64,000 bases of DNA from Candidatus Saccharimonadota bacterium (GTDB lineage Bacteria > Patescibacteriota > Saccharimonadia > Saccharimonadales > Saccharimonadaceae), in the NCBI GenBank assembly GCA_905373795.1, contig CAJPUO010000002.1, positions 1-64,000 of the forward strand, read 5' to 3'. Position numbers and translations under genes: made by a program. Shown here one piece after another: positions 1 through 7,276 of the stretch. The stretch's first letter is position 1, and each line of letters opens with the position of its first letter. The notes under the pieces are model-generated. The model did not search any database. It was given only the letters and a program-made list of their open reading frames with translations, and was not told the DNA's origin.

Positions 1-70
1 TCTCCTTTTACTTAGTTGCTATTCACTCCTAAGTTTACGAGATGTTCTGGTTTAGGTCGGTGGACCTTAT

Positions 71-97
71 TTGGCACTCGCTTGAATAGAGTGCTAA
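71..97 (+). promoter_or_regulatory. CIRCE operator of hrcA
   Basis: Inverted repeat with arms TTGGCACTC and GAGTGCTAA and a 9-base spacer, the consensus binding site of the HrcA repressor. The spacer contains the hrcA -35 box (TTGAAT, 82-87), so bound HrcA would block RNA polymerase directly. The first arm has one change from the consensus TTAGCACTC. Confidence 0.95.
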
Positions 98-110
98 TTT
101 TTGATACAAT
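82..110 (+). promoter_or_regulatory. hrcA promoter, leaderless type
   Basis: TTGAAT (82-87), 17-base spacer, TACAAT (105-110). The ATG at 117 follows after only 6 bases, so the transcript should begin at or next to the start codon. Confidence 0.8.
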
Positions 111-116
111 TTATGC

Positions 117-827
117 ATGACTGAACGTCAACAGGCGATTTTAGCTGCCATCATTGAGCAGTATGCCGAAATTGCGGCGCCGGTGGGCAGCGTGACGCTA
201 GCCAAATTGTTTGGTGTGTCCAGCGCCACGATTCGCAGCGAAATGGCCAAGCTCGAGGAGATGGGTTTTATTGAAGCGCCGCATACTAGCGCTGGTCGCA
301 TTCCTACTGATAAAGGCTATCGCTTTTATGTCAATGGCATCACCGATGCTCAGATGACGGAGCTGCCGAGCGGTATCGATCGCAGTGCGAGAGCGATTGA
401 AGCGCATGTTAATTCGCACGTTGATAAGTCTGACCGGGCGATTCGTAGTGCGGTTGATAGTTTGGTGGAGCTGACAGGCAATTTCGGTTTCGCGTCGTTT
501 GGCGAACATCTATATATGAATGGCATGACGCAGTTGTTTAGCCAGCCGGAGTTTGTCGAGGGCGATCATGTGCAAGCGATTGCCAGGTTGATTGATAATA
601 TTGAGCCGTGGCTACATGAAGCAGCGCCGAACCACCCGCTCAATGTGTTTATCGGCAGTGAAAATCCGATTGGTAAAAGTTCTGGTGCGACGTTGATTAT
701 CAGCAAATTCCGTTCGCAGTTTAGCGATGATAGCTATATCGGCGTGATCGGCCCGACGCGGCAAAATTACCGCCGAACGATGGAGCTGGTGCGGCGAACC
801 GGCGCTATGTTGGAGGGGATGTTGTAA
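117..827 (+). CDS. hrcA: heat-inducible transcription repressor HrcA
   Basis: Repressor that binds CIRCE operators and shuts off chaperone genes until heat stress titrates it. The N-terminus (about residues 1-75) is the winged helix characteristic of HrcA, with the motif SSATIRSEMAKLEEMG and SAGRIPTDKGYRFYV. The C-terminus keeps the family ending IGPTRQNYRR. At 236 aa it is about 100 residues shorter than the roughly 340-aa HrcA of Bacillus, the loss lying in the central GAF-like/insert part. There is no ribosome binding site; the start follows the -10 box by 6 bases. The stop codon overlaps the ATG of the next small gene (TAATG), suggesting coupling with grpE. Four CIRCE sites in this window (here, two at dnaK, one at dnaJ) are its obvious targets. 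Confidence 0.95.
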   Translation: MTERQQAILAAIIEQYAEIAAPVGSVTLAKLFGVSSATIRSEMAKLEEMGFIEAPHTSAGRIPTDKGYRFYVNGITDAQMTELPSGIDRSARAIEAHVNSHVDKSDRAIRSAVDSLVELTGNFGFASFGEHLYMNGMTQLFSQPEFVEGDHVQAIARLIDNIEPWLHEAAPNHPLNVFIGSENPIGKSSGATLIISKFRSQFSDDSYIGVIGPTRQNYRRTMELVRRTGAMLEGML

Positions 828-988
828 TGGCTGAATGGATTGGCGGACTGCTGAGCGGTTTGCCGACGTGGTTAACTGTCGTTATTTTGGTCGTTATGTT
901 TATAGTTATAGCGGTCGGCGAATTAATAATTTCGCCTTCCATGTACCATGAAGAGCTGTTTTGGCCGTTCAGAAGGAGGAAAAAATGA
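827..988 (+). CDS. small membrane protein between hrcA and grpE
   Basis: A 53-aa reading frame. Its ATG (827) overlaps the hrcA stop codon, and its TGA (986-988) overlaps the grpE ATG (985). It begins MAEWIGGLLSGLPTW, has one strong transmembrane helix at about residues 15-36, and ends in a basic tail (FRRRKK). The grpE ribosome binding site lies inside its last codons. The two tight overlaps and the membrane-helix composition argue that it is a real gene of the heat-shock operon. I do not recognise the family; it could be a membrane-associated stress peptide or simply maintain translational coupling. Confidence 0.6.
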   Translation: MAEWIGGLLSGLPTWLTVVILVVMFIVIAVGELIISPSMYHEELFWPFRRRKK

Positions 989-1455
989 CGAAAAGTAAGA
1001 CTAAGAAAACTGAAGATTTAGAGCAGCAATTGGGCGAGTTGACGCTGGATTTGCAGCGGACGCGGGCGGATTTCGAGAATTACCGCAAGCGCGTCGAGAC
1101 AGAGAAACAATCGGCATACCAAATGGGCCAGGCGAAGTCGGTGATGAAACTGCTGCCAGTGATCGATACGATTGAGCGGGCGATTGCCAATGTGCCGGAG
1201 GAGCTGAAAGATAATCCGTGGGCGAAAGGCGTGGCTGGCCTTAATAAGCAGCTCGACAAGCAGCTCAAAGAAATTGGCCTTGAGAAAATTGACGCTAAAC
1301 CTGGCACGCCGTTCAATCCCGAACTTCACCAAGCGGTTCAGTTTGACGAAACGGCCGAGGGTGACAAGGAAGTCATAGCTGAGGAGTTGCGTGCTGGCTA
1401 TATCTTGAATGGTGCGGTGGCTCGCGACGCTATGGTCAAAGTTACGCGCCAATAA
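985..1455 (+). CDS. grpE: GrpE, nucleotide exchange factor of DnaK
   Basis: Co-chaperone that releases ADP from DnaK. The 156-aa product has a charged N-terminal region, a long coiled-coil helix (about residues 10-60, RTRADFENYRKRVETEKQ), and the compact C-terminal beta domain containing the conserved FNPELHQAVQ and GYILNGAVARDAMVKVT segments. I chose the ATG at 985 over an upstream TTG (961) because AAGGAGGA (973-980) lies 4-5 bases before it and it overlaps the upstream stop codon. It belongs to the CIRCE-controlled hrcA operon, whereas dnaK and dnaJ have their own CIRCE promoters downstream. Confidence 0.96.
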   Translation: MTKSKTKKTEDLEQQLGELTLDLQRTRADFENYRKRVETEKQSAYQMGQAKSVMKLLPVIDTIERAIANVPEELKDNPWAKGVAGLNKQLDKQLKEIGLEKIDAKPGTPFNPELHQAVQFDETAEGDKEVIAEELRAGYILNGAVARDAMVKVTRQ

Positions 1456-1481
1456 ATCCAGCATTCCCGTACTTATTTCGC

Positions 1482-1510
1482 TTGCATTGTATCGTCATTA
1501 GCTATATAAT
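1482..1510 (+). promoter_or_regulatory. promoter of the GH16 gene
   Basis: TTGCAT (1482-1487), 17-base spacer, TATAAT (1505-1510). It leaves a leader of about 40 bases before the ATG at 1556 and sits between grpE and the next gene, so the GH16 gene is transcribed on its own. Confidence 0.8.
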
Positions 1511-1555
1511 CATAAGCGTCATCAGGCGTTAAAACAAAAAGAGTTGAGGGATTCA

Positions 1556-2953
1556 ATGAAAAAGAAAATAGTAGGATTATTCATCGCCGCTGTTGTTGCG
1601 GTGAATTTTATCGCGCCGCCGGCTGCGCATGCCGGTTCAAAAACCATTCGGCTTCGCAGCGTGGTCAAAAGTTCGCTATCGAAAACCGAACAGAATTCCA
1701 TCGCCTCAGGAAAAATAACGTTGACCGCTAATGACGCCAATTCGGAATTTTTGCTGGCATATCAAGGCGGCGGACGCTTGGCTGAGACGGGCAGCGATGC
1801 GAGGATTTTGGTAGCGTATTTTGCTGTTGGCGGCTTGCTGGCGGCGCTGGGCGGCTATTTCTTGCTGCGCAGCAAAAAGGGCCGCGCTCTGCTGTTACTA
1901 GCGGTTAGCGTTGGCGGGTTGGCGCTTAACAATCAAGCGGCTTCGGCTATCATTGATAGTATCGGCGCAACCGACACGGTGACCGTGCAAGACGGCGAAA
2001 GTGTTGAGTATTCGCCGCCAAAGATCGACGGTTATGAGTATCTGGGTTATGCCAAGAGACCGGTTTCTGCGGCTTCGGCAAATAATAACACAACTCCAAA
2101 TCCGACACCAACTCCTACACCTACACCTACACCGACTCCGTCGCCAACCGTCCCGGCAGCAGCTGGCAAATATAATCGCTTAGCTTTTGAAGATAATTTT
2201 GACTCAATCAGTACTATCGACACTGGCAATACTGGCGCGCCAGGCTTCAAGTGGTACCCGGCGGGCGTACACAAATGGGGCAAGCCCGATACCCAGCCCA
2301 ACGAGTATTCCGTGAATAATTCTGTGCTGCGGATTGCACCATCGCATAGTACCTACAATCGTAATTTCATGACGCGCGACCCAAATACTGGCGAGGGGCA
2401 ATCGTTTGGACGCGGTTATTACGAAGTGCGGATGCGCGTTGATGCCGACGGCGTGCGTAATGTGCCGCCGGAGAATTCCTCTTGGCCGGCGTTTTGGGCG
2501 CAGTCGAATCATTTGCATCGTTTGAATCAGCGGCCGTATGTCGAACTTGATATGGTTGAGATTATGCGCAAAGATGAGTTTCTGGGTACGCTATGGGCTC
2601 ATCATGGCGGTCAGTTTGATAAATCTTTAATGATTAAAAATCGAAAAGCCGATTATCGAAATCCGAACTATCATTCAGCGGATTGGCATACGTACGGTTG
2701 TTTATGGGATACAAACGGCGTTGAATGGTATATCGACGGCGTGTTGGTATTAAAGCAATATTGGGGAGAAAAGCGGAACCTCTTGGCGCCGAATGATCCG
2801 CAGCAAAATCCGGTAGCTGCCGACGGCACTAATCCGACGCTTAGTAATCCGTTTGGACTGTTTGATTCTGAGACAGAGATTGACGTTATTCTGGGTACCG
2901 GAAAAACCTGGCCGATGGAAGTTGACTGGGTTCGGATTTGGCAGCACCCTTGA
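1556..2953 (+). CDS. secreted glycoside hydrolase family 16 enzyme
   Basis: Exported polysaccharide hydrolase, 465 aa. A signal peptide or anchor occupies residues 1-27 (MKKKIVGLFIAAVVAV...AHAG), a second hydrophobic stretch lies near residues 85-125, then a Thr-Pro repeat linker (about 182-196), and a C-terminal jelly-roll GH16 domain (about 205-465). The GH16 catalytic signature ExDxxE is present as VELDMVEIM, giving E330 (nucleophile), D332 and E335 (acid/base). GH16 enzymes cleave beta-1,3/1,4-glucans or galactans; the substrate cannot be read from sequence. The ATG at 1556 is preferred over the TTG at 1544 because GAGGG (1546-1550) precedes it. The layout (membrane anchor, flexible linker, enzyme outside) suits a cell-surface enzyme attacking host or biofilm polysaccharide. 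Confidence 0.85.
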   Translation: MKKKIVGLFIAAVVAVNFIAPPAAHAGSKTIRLRSVVKSSLSKTEQNSIASGKITLTANDANSEFLLAYQGGGRLAETGSDARILVAYFAVGGLLAALGGYFLLRSKKGRALLLLAVSVGGLALNNQAASAIIDSIGATDTVTVQDGESVEYSPPKIDGYEYLGYAKRPVSAASANNNTTPNPTPTPTPTPTPTPSPTVPAAAGKYNRLAFEDNFDSISTIDTGNTGAPGFKWYPAGVHKWGKPDTQPNEYSVNNSVLRIAPSHSTYNRNFMTRDPNTGEGQSFGRGYYEVRMRVDADGVRNVPPENSSWPAFWAQSNHLHRLNQRPYVELDMVEIMRKDEFLGTLWAHHGGQFDKSLMIKNRKADYRNPNYHSADWHTYGCLWDTNGVEWYIDGVLVLKQYWGEKRNLLAPNDPQQNPVAADGTNPTLSNPFGLFDSETEIDVILGTGKTWPMEVDWVRIWQHP

Positions 2954-2971
2954 TGAGCTAGTATGAGATCT

Positions 2972-3001
2972 TTGTTACGATTTTCGCTGGCAGCCTATAA
3001 A
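2972..3001 (+). promoter_or_regulatory. probable promoter of lemA
   Basis: TTGTTA (2972-2977), 18-base spacer, TATAAA (2996-3001), about 30 bases before the lemA ATG, which has its own AGGAGG site. Confidence 0.5.
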
Positions 3002-3031
3002 ATAAAAAGTATCAATAAGCAGGAGGTTGGA

Positions 3032-3643
3032 ATGAAAAATTGGAAAATCCCAGCAGTCATCGGCGGCGTGGTGTTGCTGCTAATAATGATAGTCGCTGGA
3101 TCTTATAATAGCATGGTGGCTAGCCGCGAGTCTGTTAGTACGGCATAGAGCAAGGTTGAGTCGCAATATCAACGGCGCAGCGACTTAATTCCTAACCTCG
3201 TGAACACCGTCAAGGGCGCGGCTAATTTCGAGCAAGAGACATTAACAAAGGTGGTCGAGGCGCGCGCTAAAGCTACGCAAATCAAAGTCGATGCCAATAA
3301 TCCAGATGACATAGCCAAGTTTCAGCAGGCCCAAAGCGAGGTTAGCTCGTCGCTCAGTCGGCTGTTGGCGGTAGCTGAAAACTATCCTCAGCTCAAAGCA
3401 ACGGAAAACTTCAAAGACTTGCAATCGCAGTTAGAAGGTACAGAAAATCGTATAACTGTGGCGCGCAATGACTTCAATGATGTAGCTAAATCATATAACA
3501 CGAAGGTTAAATCTTTCCCGACAAATTTGTTAGCGGGTATGTTCGGTTTCAAGGAGCGACCGTATTTTGAGTCGGATGCTGGTGCTAATAAAGCTCCGTC
3601 GGTTGATTTCAACGCAGCAAATTCAACCAAACAAGAAAACTAG
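3032..3643 (+). pseudogene. lemA: LemA family protein interrupted by an in-frame amber codon
   Basis: LemA proteins are small membrane-anchored helical-bundle proteins with the N-terminus outside. The frame opens at 3032 (AGGAGG at 3021-3026) with a transmembrane helix, then NSMVASRESVSTA, and hits TAG at 3146-3148. The same frame continues at once with SKVESQYQRRSDLIPNLVNT, which is the LemA core, and runs to 3643. In LemA the interrupted position is a conserved Trp (TA-W-S-x-V-E), so a single TGG to TAG change explains the stop. The rest shows no frameshift and ends next to the TPM-domain gene that is a usual LemA neighbour. It may be a recent nonsense mutation, a sequencing error, or read-through; a restart at the GTG at 3200 would lack the membrane anchor. 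Confidence 0.85.
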
Positions 3644-3645
3644 AT

Positions 3646-4398
3646 ATGCGTTGGCGAAGCTATGTAATCAGTTTAGCTGGATTGTTGTCATTGGCAGTGT
3701 TATTTGGCTGCCTGTTGAGTAATACGGCTTTCGCTAAACTAGAAGTGCCAGCTGCGCCGCCGCTTGAACGTCCTATAATTGACCAGACGGAAAGTTTGGC
3801 AAATGAAGATATTGACCGCATTGCGCAGCTGATTAATGCTGAGCGCCAGAAAAAATCATTCCAAATTGGCGTGTTGATGATTCCGACGCTTGGCAGTGAT
3901 GATAGTCTAGAGGAATATAGCCTCAAAGTAGCCCGCCAATGGGGCATCGGCGACAAGAAAAAGAGTAATGGCGTATTACTGCTTATTGCCAAGAATGACC
4001 GTAAAATGCGAATCGAGATCGGCAATGGTATGGAAGGTTCGTTAACCGACGCGCGAGCTAGTCAAATTATCCGTAACACAATCGCACCAAAGTTTCGCAG
4101 CGGCGATTATGCTGGCGGCGTTGAGGCGGGTGTCAAGCGAATTATTGATGCAGCAGAAGGCAGGAATCTATCTGACAATGATATAGATGGAGAGTCAATT
4201 GTTTCAATGTTATTTATCGTTATTTTTATTACTATCATAGTAATAGCTATCCTGAAAGGTAATGGGAGTAATGGTAGTCGTCGGCGGTATTGGTGGCTTG
4301 CTGGAGGTTCAGATAGCAGCTCGTCAGGCAGCAGCTCGTCTGGCGGCAGCTTTGGCGGCGGCGGATTCTCGGGCGGCGGCGCCAGCGGCGGTTGGTAA
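3646..4398 (+). CDS. TPM-domain (YgcG-like) membrane protein
   Basis: 250 aa. A signal peptide (about residues 1-30, ending NTAFA) is followed by a TPM domain (about 35-165) with the typical FQIGVLMIPTLG, YSLKVARQWGIGDKKKSNG and MRIEIGNGMEGSLTD segments. A transmembrane helix lies at about 183-203, followed by a basic stretch and a low-complexity Gly/Ser tail (GGGGFSGGGASGGW). TPM proteins of this layout are commonly paired with LemA, and here the gene follows lemA by 2 bases. The family is described as phosphatase-like or involved in membrane-protein quality control; the actual role here is unknown. The ATG at 3646 has no strong ribosome site and is probably coupled to lemA. Confidence 0.85.
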   Translation: MRWRSYVISLAGLLSLAVLFGCLLSNTAFAKLEVPAAPPLERPIIDQTESLANEDIDRIAQLINAERQKKSFQIGVLMIPTLGSDDSLEEYSLKVARQWGIGDKKKSNGVLLLIAKNDRKMRIEIGNGMEGSLTDARASQIIRNTIAPKFRSGDYAGGVEAGVKRIIDAAEGRNLSDNDIDGESIVSMLFIVIFITIIVIAILKGNGSNGSRRRYWWLAGGSDSSSSGSSSSGGSFGGGGFSGGGASGGW

Positions 4399-4415
4399 AA
4401 TTTAACTTTCTGTAT

Positions 4416-4421
4416 TATAAT
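4416..4421 (+). promoter_or_regulatory. -10 box, leaderless type
   Basis: TATAAT ending 7 bases before the ATG at 4429; TTGGTA at 4392-4397 (18-base spacer) may serve as -35. Confidence 0.7.
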
Positions 4422-4428
4422 TCTAAGT

Positions 4429-5217
4429 ATGCGTAAAGTTTTTGGGATAATTTTAGCTGCGCTTGTCGCAGTGTCGGCTGGGGGTTCGTTTGCTAGTGCA
4501 GCCGGTTATGTAAATCAAGCTGATATTGATATAATTACCGCTTCGGATAAGGCGTATACAGATTTTATAAAATCGACAAATGACGAGAAATCCGTAACCA
4601 ACGGCATGGTACTTGTTCGAGCTACAGCTGCGTCATCGGCATTCAGAAATGTTGCCAATCATAATTTTTCTTCCAAGCTAGGTGCTGAATATAGCAGGAA
4701 AGCGGCGGAAGTTAAAAAGTATGCCGGAGAAACCAAGGTGCTGCTCGACAAGATTGCTGCCGCTTTGCGCGGAAATGACTATAATAGCGCTAACCAATAT
4801 TTGAACCAAATCCAGAACTCTGCCAAGAAATACTATGTAGCTATGGAAGGGATGAATAAAGCTGTTAGCGAGTCTAATTCGCATTCAGGAATTTTATACT
4901 TATCGGTGACAATTGTTGCAGCGGTCATAGCAGCCGGATCGTTTGTTTGGTTCGCTATTGGCAGAGGTAAGCAGTTGAGCCCTAGTCTTTTGGCGGCGCG
5001 TAAATCGGTTGCCTTTTCGTCATTAGCTCCGCTGATTGGCGCTGTTATCACGTATGCAACGTTTATACTAGCCAGCAATACCGGCGGTACTTACACGATT
5101 GCTTACGGTTTGATTTTGATTGGTTCGGTAGTTTATATTCTTTCAGTTGTGCAATATATTAATCTAGCCAAAAAGACGCCAGCGGTACCGCCAGTCCAGC
5201 CGACTACTACAAAATAG
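4429..5217 (+). CDS. secreted/membrane protein of unknown function
   Basis: 262 aa, family not recognised. It starts with a signal peptide (residues 1-24, ending FASA), followed by an extracytoplasmic alpha-helical region (about 25-150) rich in Ala, Lys and Asn, and then three predicted membrane helices (about 152-175, 192-213, 220-243). It ends in a short Pro/Thr-rich tail (TPAVPPVQPTTTK). No catalytic motif is visible. The start is leaderless. It lies between the lemA/TPM pair and dnaK and has its own promoter. Confidence 0.8.
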   Translation: MRKVFGIILAALVAVSAGGSFASAAGYVNQADIDIITASDKAYTDFIKSTNDEKSVTNGMVLVRATAASSAFRNVANHNFSSKLGAEYSRKAAEVKKYAGETKVLLDKIAAALRGNDYNSANQYLNQIQNSAKKYYVAMEGMNKAVSESNSHSGILYLSVTIVAAVIAAGSFVWFAIGRGKQLSPSLLAARKSVAFSSLAPLIGAVITYATFILASNTGGTYTIAYGLILIGSVVYILSVVQYINLAKKTPAVPPVQPTTTK

Positions 5218-5238
5218 ACAGTAATGCAAAAATCTAAA

Positions 5239-5265
5239 TTAGCACTCTTGACACCAGAGTGCTAA
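5239..5265 (+). promoter_or_regulatory. CIRCE operator 1 of dnaK
   Basis: Perfect arms TTAGCACTC and GAGTGCTAA with a 9-base spacer. The spacer carries a consensus -35 box TTGACA (5248-5253), so HrcA and RNA polymerase compete for the same bases. Confidence 0.97.
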
Positions 5266-5276
5266 TTATTTATACT
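5248..5276 (+). promoter_or_regulatory. dnaK promoter
   Basis: TTGACA (5248-5253), 17-base spacer, TATACT (5271-5276), the best sigma-70-like promoter in the window, lying within and just after CIRCE 1. It gives an mRNA leader of about 78 bases that contains CIRCE 2. Confidence 0.9.
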
Positions 5277-5283
5277 AAAATAG

Positions 5284-5310
5284 TTGGCACTCGATGCAAA
5301 AGAGTGCTAA
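5284..5310 (+). promoter_or_regulatory. CIRCE operator 2 of dnaK
   Basis: Arms TTGGCACTC and GAGTGCTAA, 9-base spacer, 18 bases after the first operator and just downstream of the predicted transcription start. Two operators suggest tighter repression of dnaK than of hrcA and dnaJ, which have one each. Confidence 0.95.
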
Positions 5311-5360
5311 AATGAATATAAGAAAAACCAGATGTGATCAAAACAAGAAAGGGGAATCAT

Positions 5361-7253
5361 ATGGGTAAAATTATCGGAATTGACCTCGGTACAACTAACA
5401 GTGCCTTTGCGTATATGCTGGCTGGTAAGCCAGAAGTTATCGCTAACGCTGGGGGTAACCGTACCACGCCATCAGTGGTGGCGATTAACAAAAAGGGTGA
5501 GCGCTTGGTTGGGCAAGTGGCTCAGCGTCAGCGGGTGACTAATCCAAAGAACACCATTTACGGTGTCAAGCGTTTGATCGGCCGTAAGTTTAGCGACAAG
5601 GAAGTCCAAAAAGACCTCGATATCATGCCGTACCAGATTGTTAAAAAAGGTACTGGTGTGGCCGTGGAAATGGGCGACAAAGAATACACGCCAGAAGAAG
5701 TTTCAGCTATGATCCTCAGCAAAATTAAAGCTGATGCTGAGGCATTCTTGGGTGAAAAAGTTACCGAAGCGGTTATCACCGTGCCAGCCTACTTTGACGA
5801 TTCGCAGCGCCAAGCTACCAAAGACGCTGGTAAAATTGCTGGACTGGAAGTTAAACGCATCATCAATGAGCCGACGGCGGCAGCCCTGGCGTACGGCCTG
5901 GAAAAAGGCAAAAATGACGAAACCATCGTAGTGTTTGACCTTGGTGGTGGTACCTTCGACGTTTCTATTTTGGAACTCGGCGACGGCGTGTTTGAAGTGA
6001 AAGCCACTAACGGCGATACGCATCTGGGCGGCGAGGACTTCGACAACGTCATCGTAAACTATTTCCTAGATGACTTTAAGTCTAAAGAGGGTATCGACCT
6101 ACGCAAAGACAATGCAGCCATGCAGCGCCTGAAGGACGAAGCTGAAAAGGCTAAGAAGGAACTGTCAACGGTTACTGAATACGAAGTTAACATTCCATTC
6201 ATTACCGCTGATGCTGATGGGCCGAAGCACTTTGAGCTGAGCCTGACACGGGCCAAGCTGGAAGATTTGGTGAAAGATTTGTTGGCGCGCCTCGACGGCC
6301 CGGTCGAGAAGGCGCTCAAAGACGCCAAACTCTCTAAATCAGACATCCAAAACGTGGTGATGGTTGGCGGTATGACTCGGATGCCAGCAGTAGTTGAGCG
6401 GGTGAAGAAGTTGTTCGGTAAAGACCCAATGCAAGGTGTCAACCCAGACGAAGTGGTGGCAGTTGGTGCGGCTATTCAGGGCGGCGTGTTGGCTGGCGAT
6501 GTCAAGGACGTGCTGCTGTTGGACGTAACGCCGTTGAGTCTTGGTATTGAGACGATGGGCGGTGTGTCGACTAAGCTGATTGAGCGCAACACCACTGTAC
6601 CAACCAGCAAGAGCGAAGTGTTCTCGACGGCTGCCGATAACCAGCCGCAAGTGGAGATTCACGTCTTGCAGGGCGAGCGTGAATTCGCCAATGACAACAA
6701 GAGCTTGGGTCGCTTTGTGCTTGATGGCATCGCGCCAGCACCACGCGGTGTGCCACAGATTGAAGTGACTTTCAATATTGACGCCAACGGTATCCTTAAT
6801 GTTACCGCCAAAGATAAAGGTACCGGCAAGGAGCAATCAATTACCATCCAAAACTCTGGCAACATGAGTAAGGAAGACATCGAAAAAGCCCAGAAAGAAG
6901 CCGAACTCCACGCTGACGAGGACAAGAAAAAGCGCGAGACCGTTGACGCTAAAAACCAGCTAGAAAACGCCATCTATCAGGCAAAGAAAATGCCGGATGA
7001 GTTCAAGGACAAGATTTCTGAGGACGACAAGAAGGCGATTGACGAAGCGGTCAAAGAAGCGGAAAAGCACAAAGACGCTGACGACAAAGACGAGCTAGAG
7101 GCGGCAGCCAAAGCACTGCAGGATACCATCATGCCAATCGGCGCCAAAATGTACCAGCAAGCTGCTGAGGACAAAAAGGCTGATGAGTCGAAGGACGACA
7201 AAAAGTCTGACAAAGATGAGCCAGTTGAGGGCGAGGTGGTTGACGAGAAGTAG
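5361..7253 (+). CDS. dnaK: chaperone DnaK (Hsp70)
   Basis: ATP-driven chaperone, 630 aa. The N-terminal ATPase domain (about 1-370) shows IIGIDLGTTNSAFA, IINEPTAAALAYGL, FDLGGGTFDVSIL and VVMVGGMTRMP. The linker is DVLLLDVTPLSLG, followed by the beta-sandwich substrate domain and helical lid. The acidic tail ends EPVEGEVVDEK, the usual DnaK terminus. The ATG at 5361 is preferred over an in-frame upstream ATG (5334) because AAAGGGG (5348-5354) precedes it and the protein then starts MGKIIGIDLG as in the family. It is transcribed alone from a double-CIRCE promoter; its partners GrpE and DnaJ are encoded on either side. Confidence 0.98.
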   Translation: MGKIIGIDLGTTNSAFAYMLAGKPEVIANAGGNRTTPSVVAINKKGERLVGQVAQRQRVTNPKNTIYGVKRLIGRKFSDKEVQKDLDIMPYQIVKKGTGVAVEMGDKEYTPEEVSAMILSKIKADAEAFLGEKVTEAVITVPAYFDDSQRQATKDAGKIAGLEVKRIINEPTAAALAYGLEKGKNDETIVVFDLGGGTFDVSILELGDGVFEVKATNGDTHLGGEDFDNVIVNYFLDDFKSKEGIDLRKDNAAMQRLKDEAEKAKKELSTVTEYEVNIPFITADADGPKHFELSLTRAKLEDLVKDLLARLDGPVEKALKDAKLSKSDIQNVVMVGGMTRMPAVVERVKKLFGKDPMQGVNPDEVVAVGAAIQGGVLAGDVKDVLLLDVTPLSLGIETMGGVSTKLIERNTTVPTSKSEVFSTAADNQPQVEIHVLQGEREFANDNKSLGRFVLDGIAPAPRGVPQIEVTFNIDANGILNVTAKDKGTGKEQSITIQNSGNMSKEDIEKAQKEAELHADEDKKKRETVDAKNQLENAIYQAKKMPDEFKDKISEDDKKAIDEAVKEAEKHKDADDKDELEAAAKALQDTIMPIGAKMYQQAAEDKKADESKDDKKSDKDEPVEGEVVDEK

Positions 7254-7276
7254 CCCCAGAGCTTCAGTCTATAAAA

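Noticed and set aside
961..984. Upstream TTG start for grpE
   Set aside because: It overlaps the 53-aa gene and the good AAGGAGGA site points to the ATG at 985.
2098..2145. Short ACC/CCT-type repeat, looked at as a possible CRISPR or phase-variable tract
   Set aside because: It encodes a Thr-Pro linker in frame; units are 6 bases, so changes in number would not shift frame, and there are no spacers.
3146..3148. Reassigned stop codon (alternative genetic code)
   Set aside because: Other genes end normally at TAG, TAA and TGA, and only lemA is interrupted, so a genome-wide code change is unlikely.
5558..7213. Long antisense frames opposite dnaK
   Set aside because: They mirror the codon bias of dnaK, have no promoter or ribosome site, and encode no recognisable protein.
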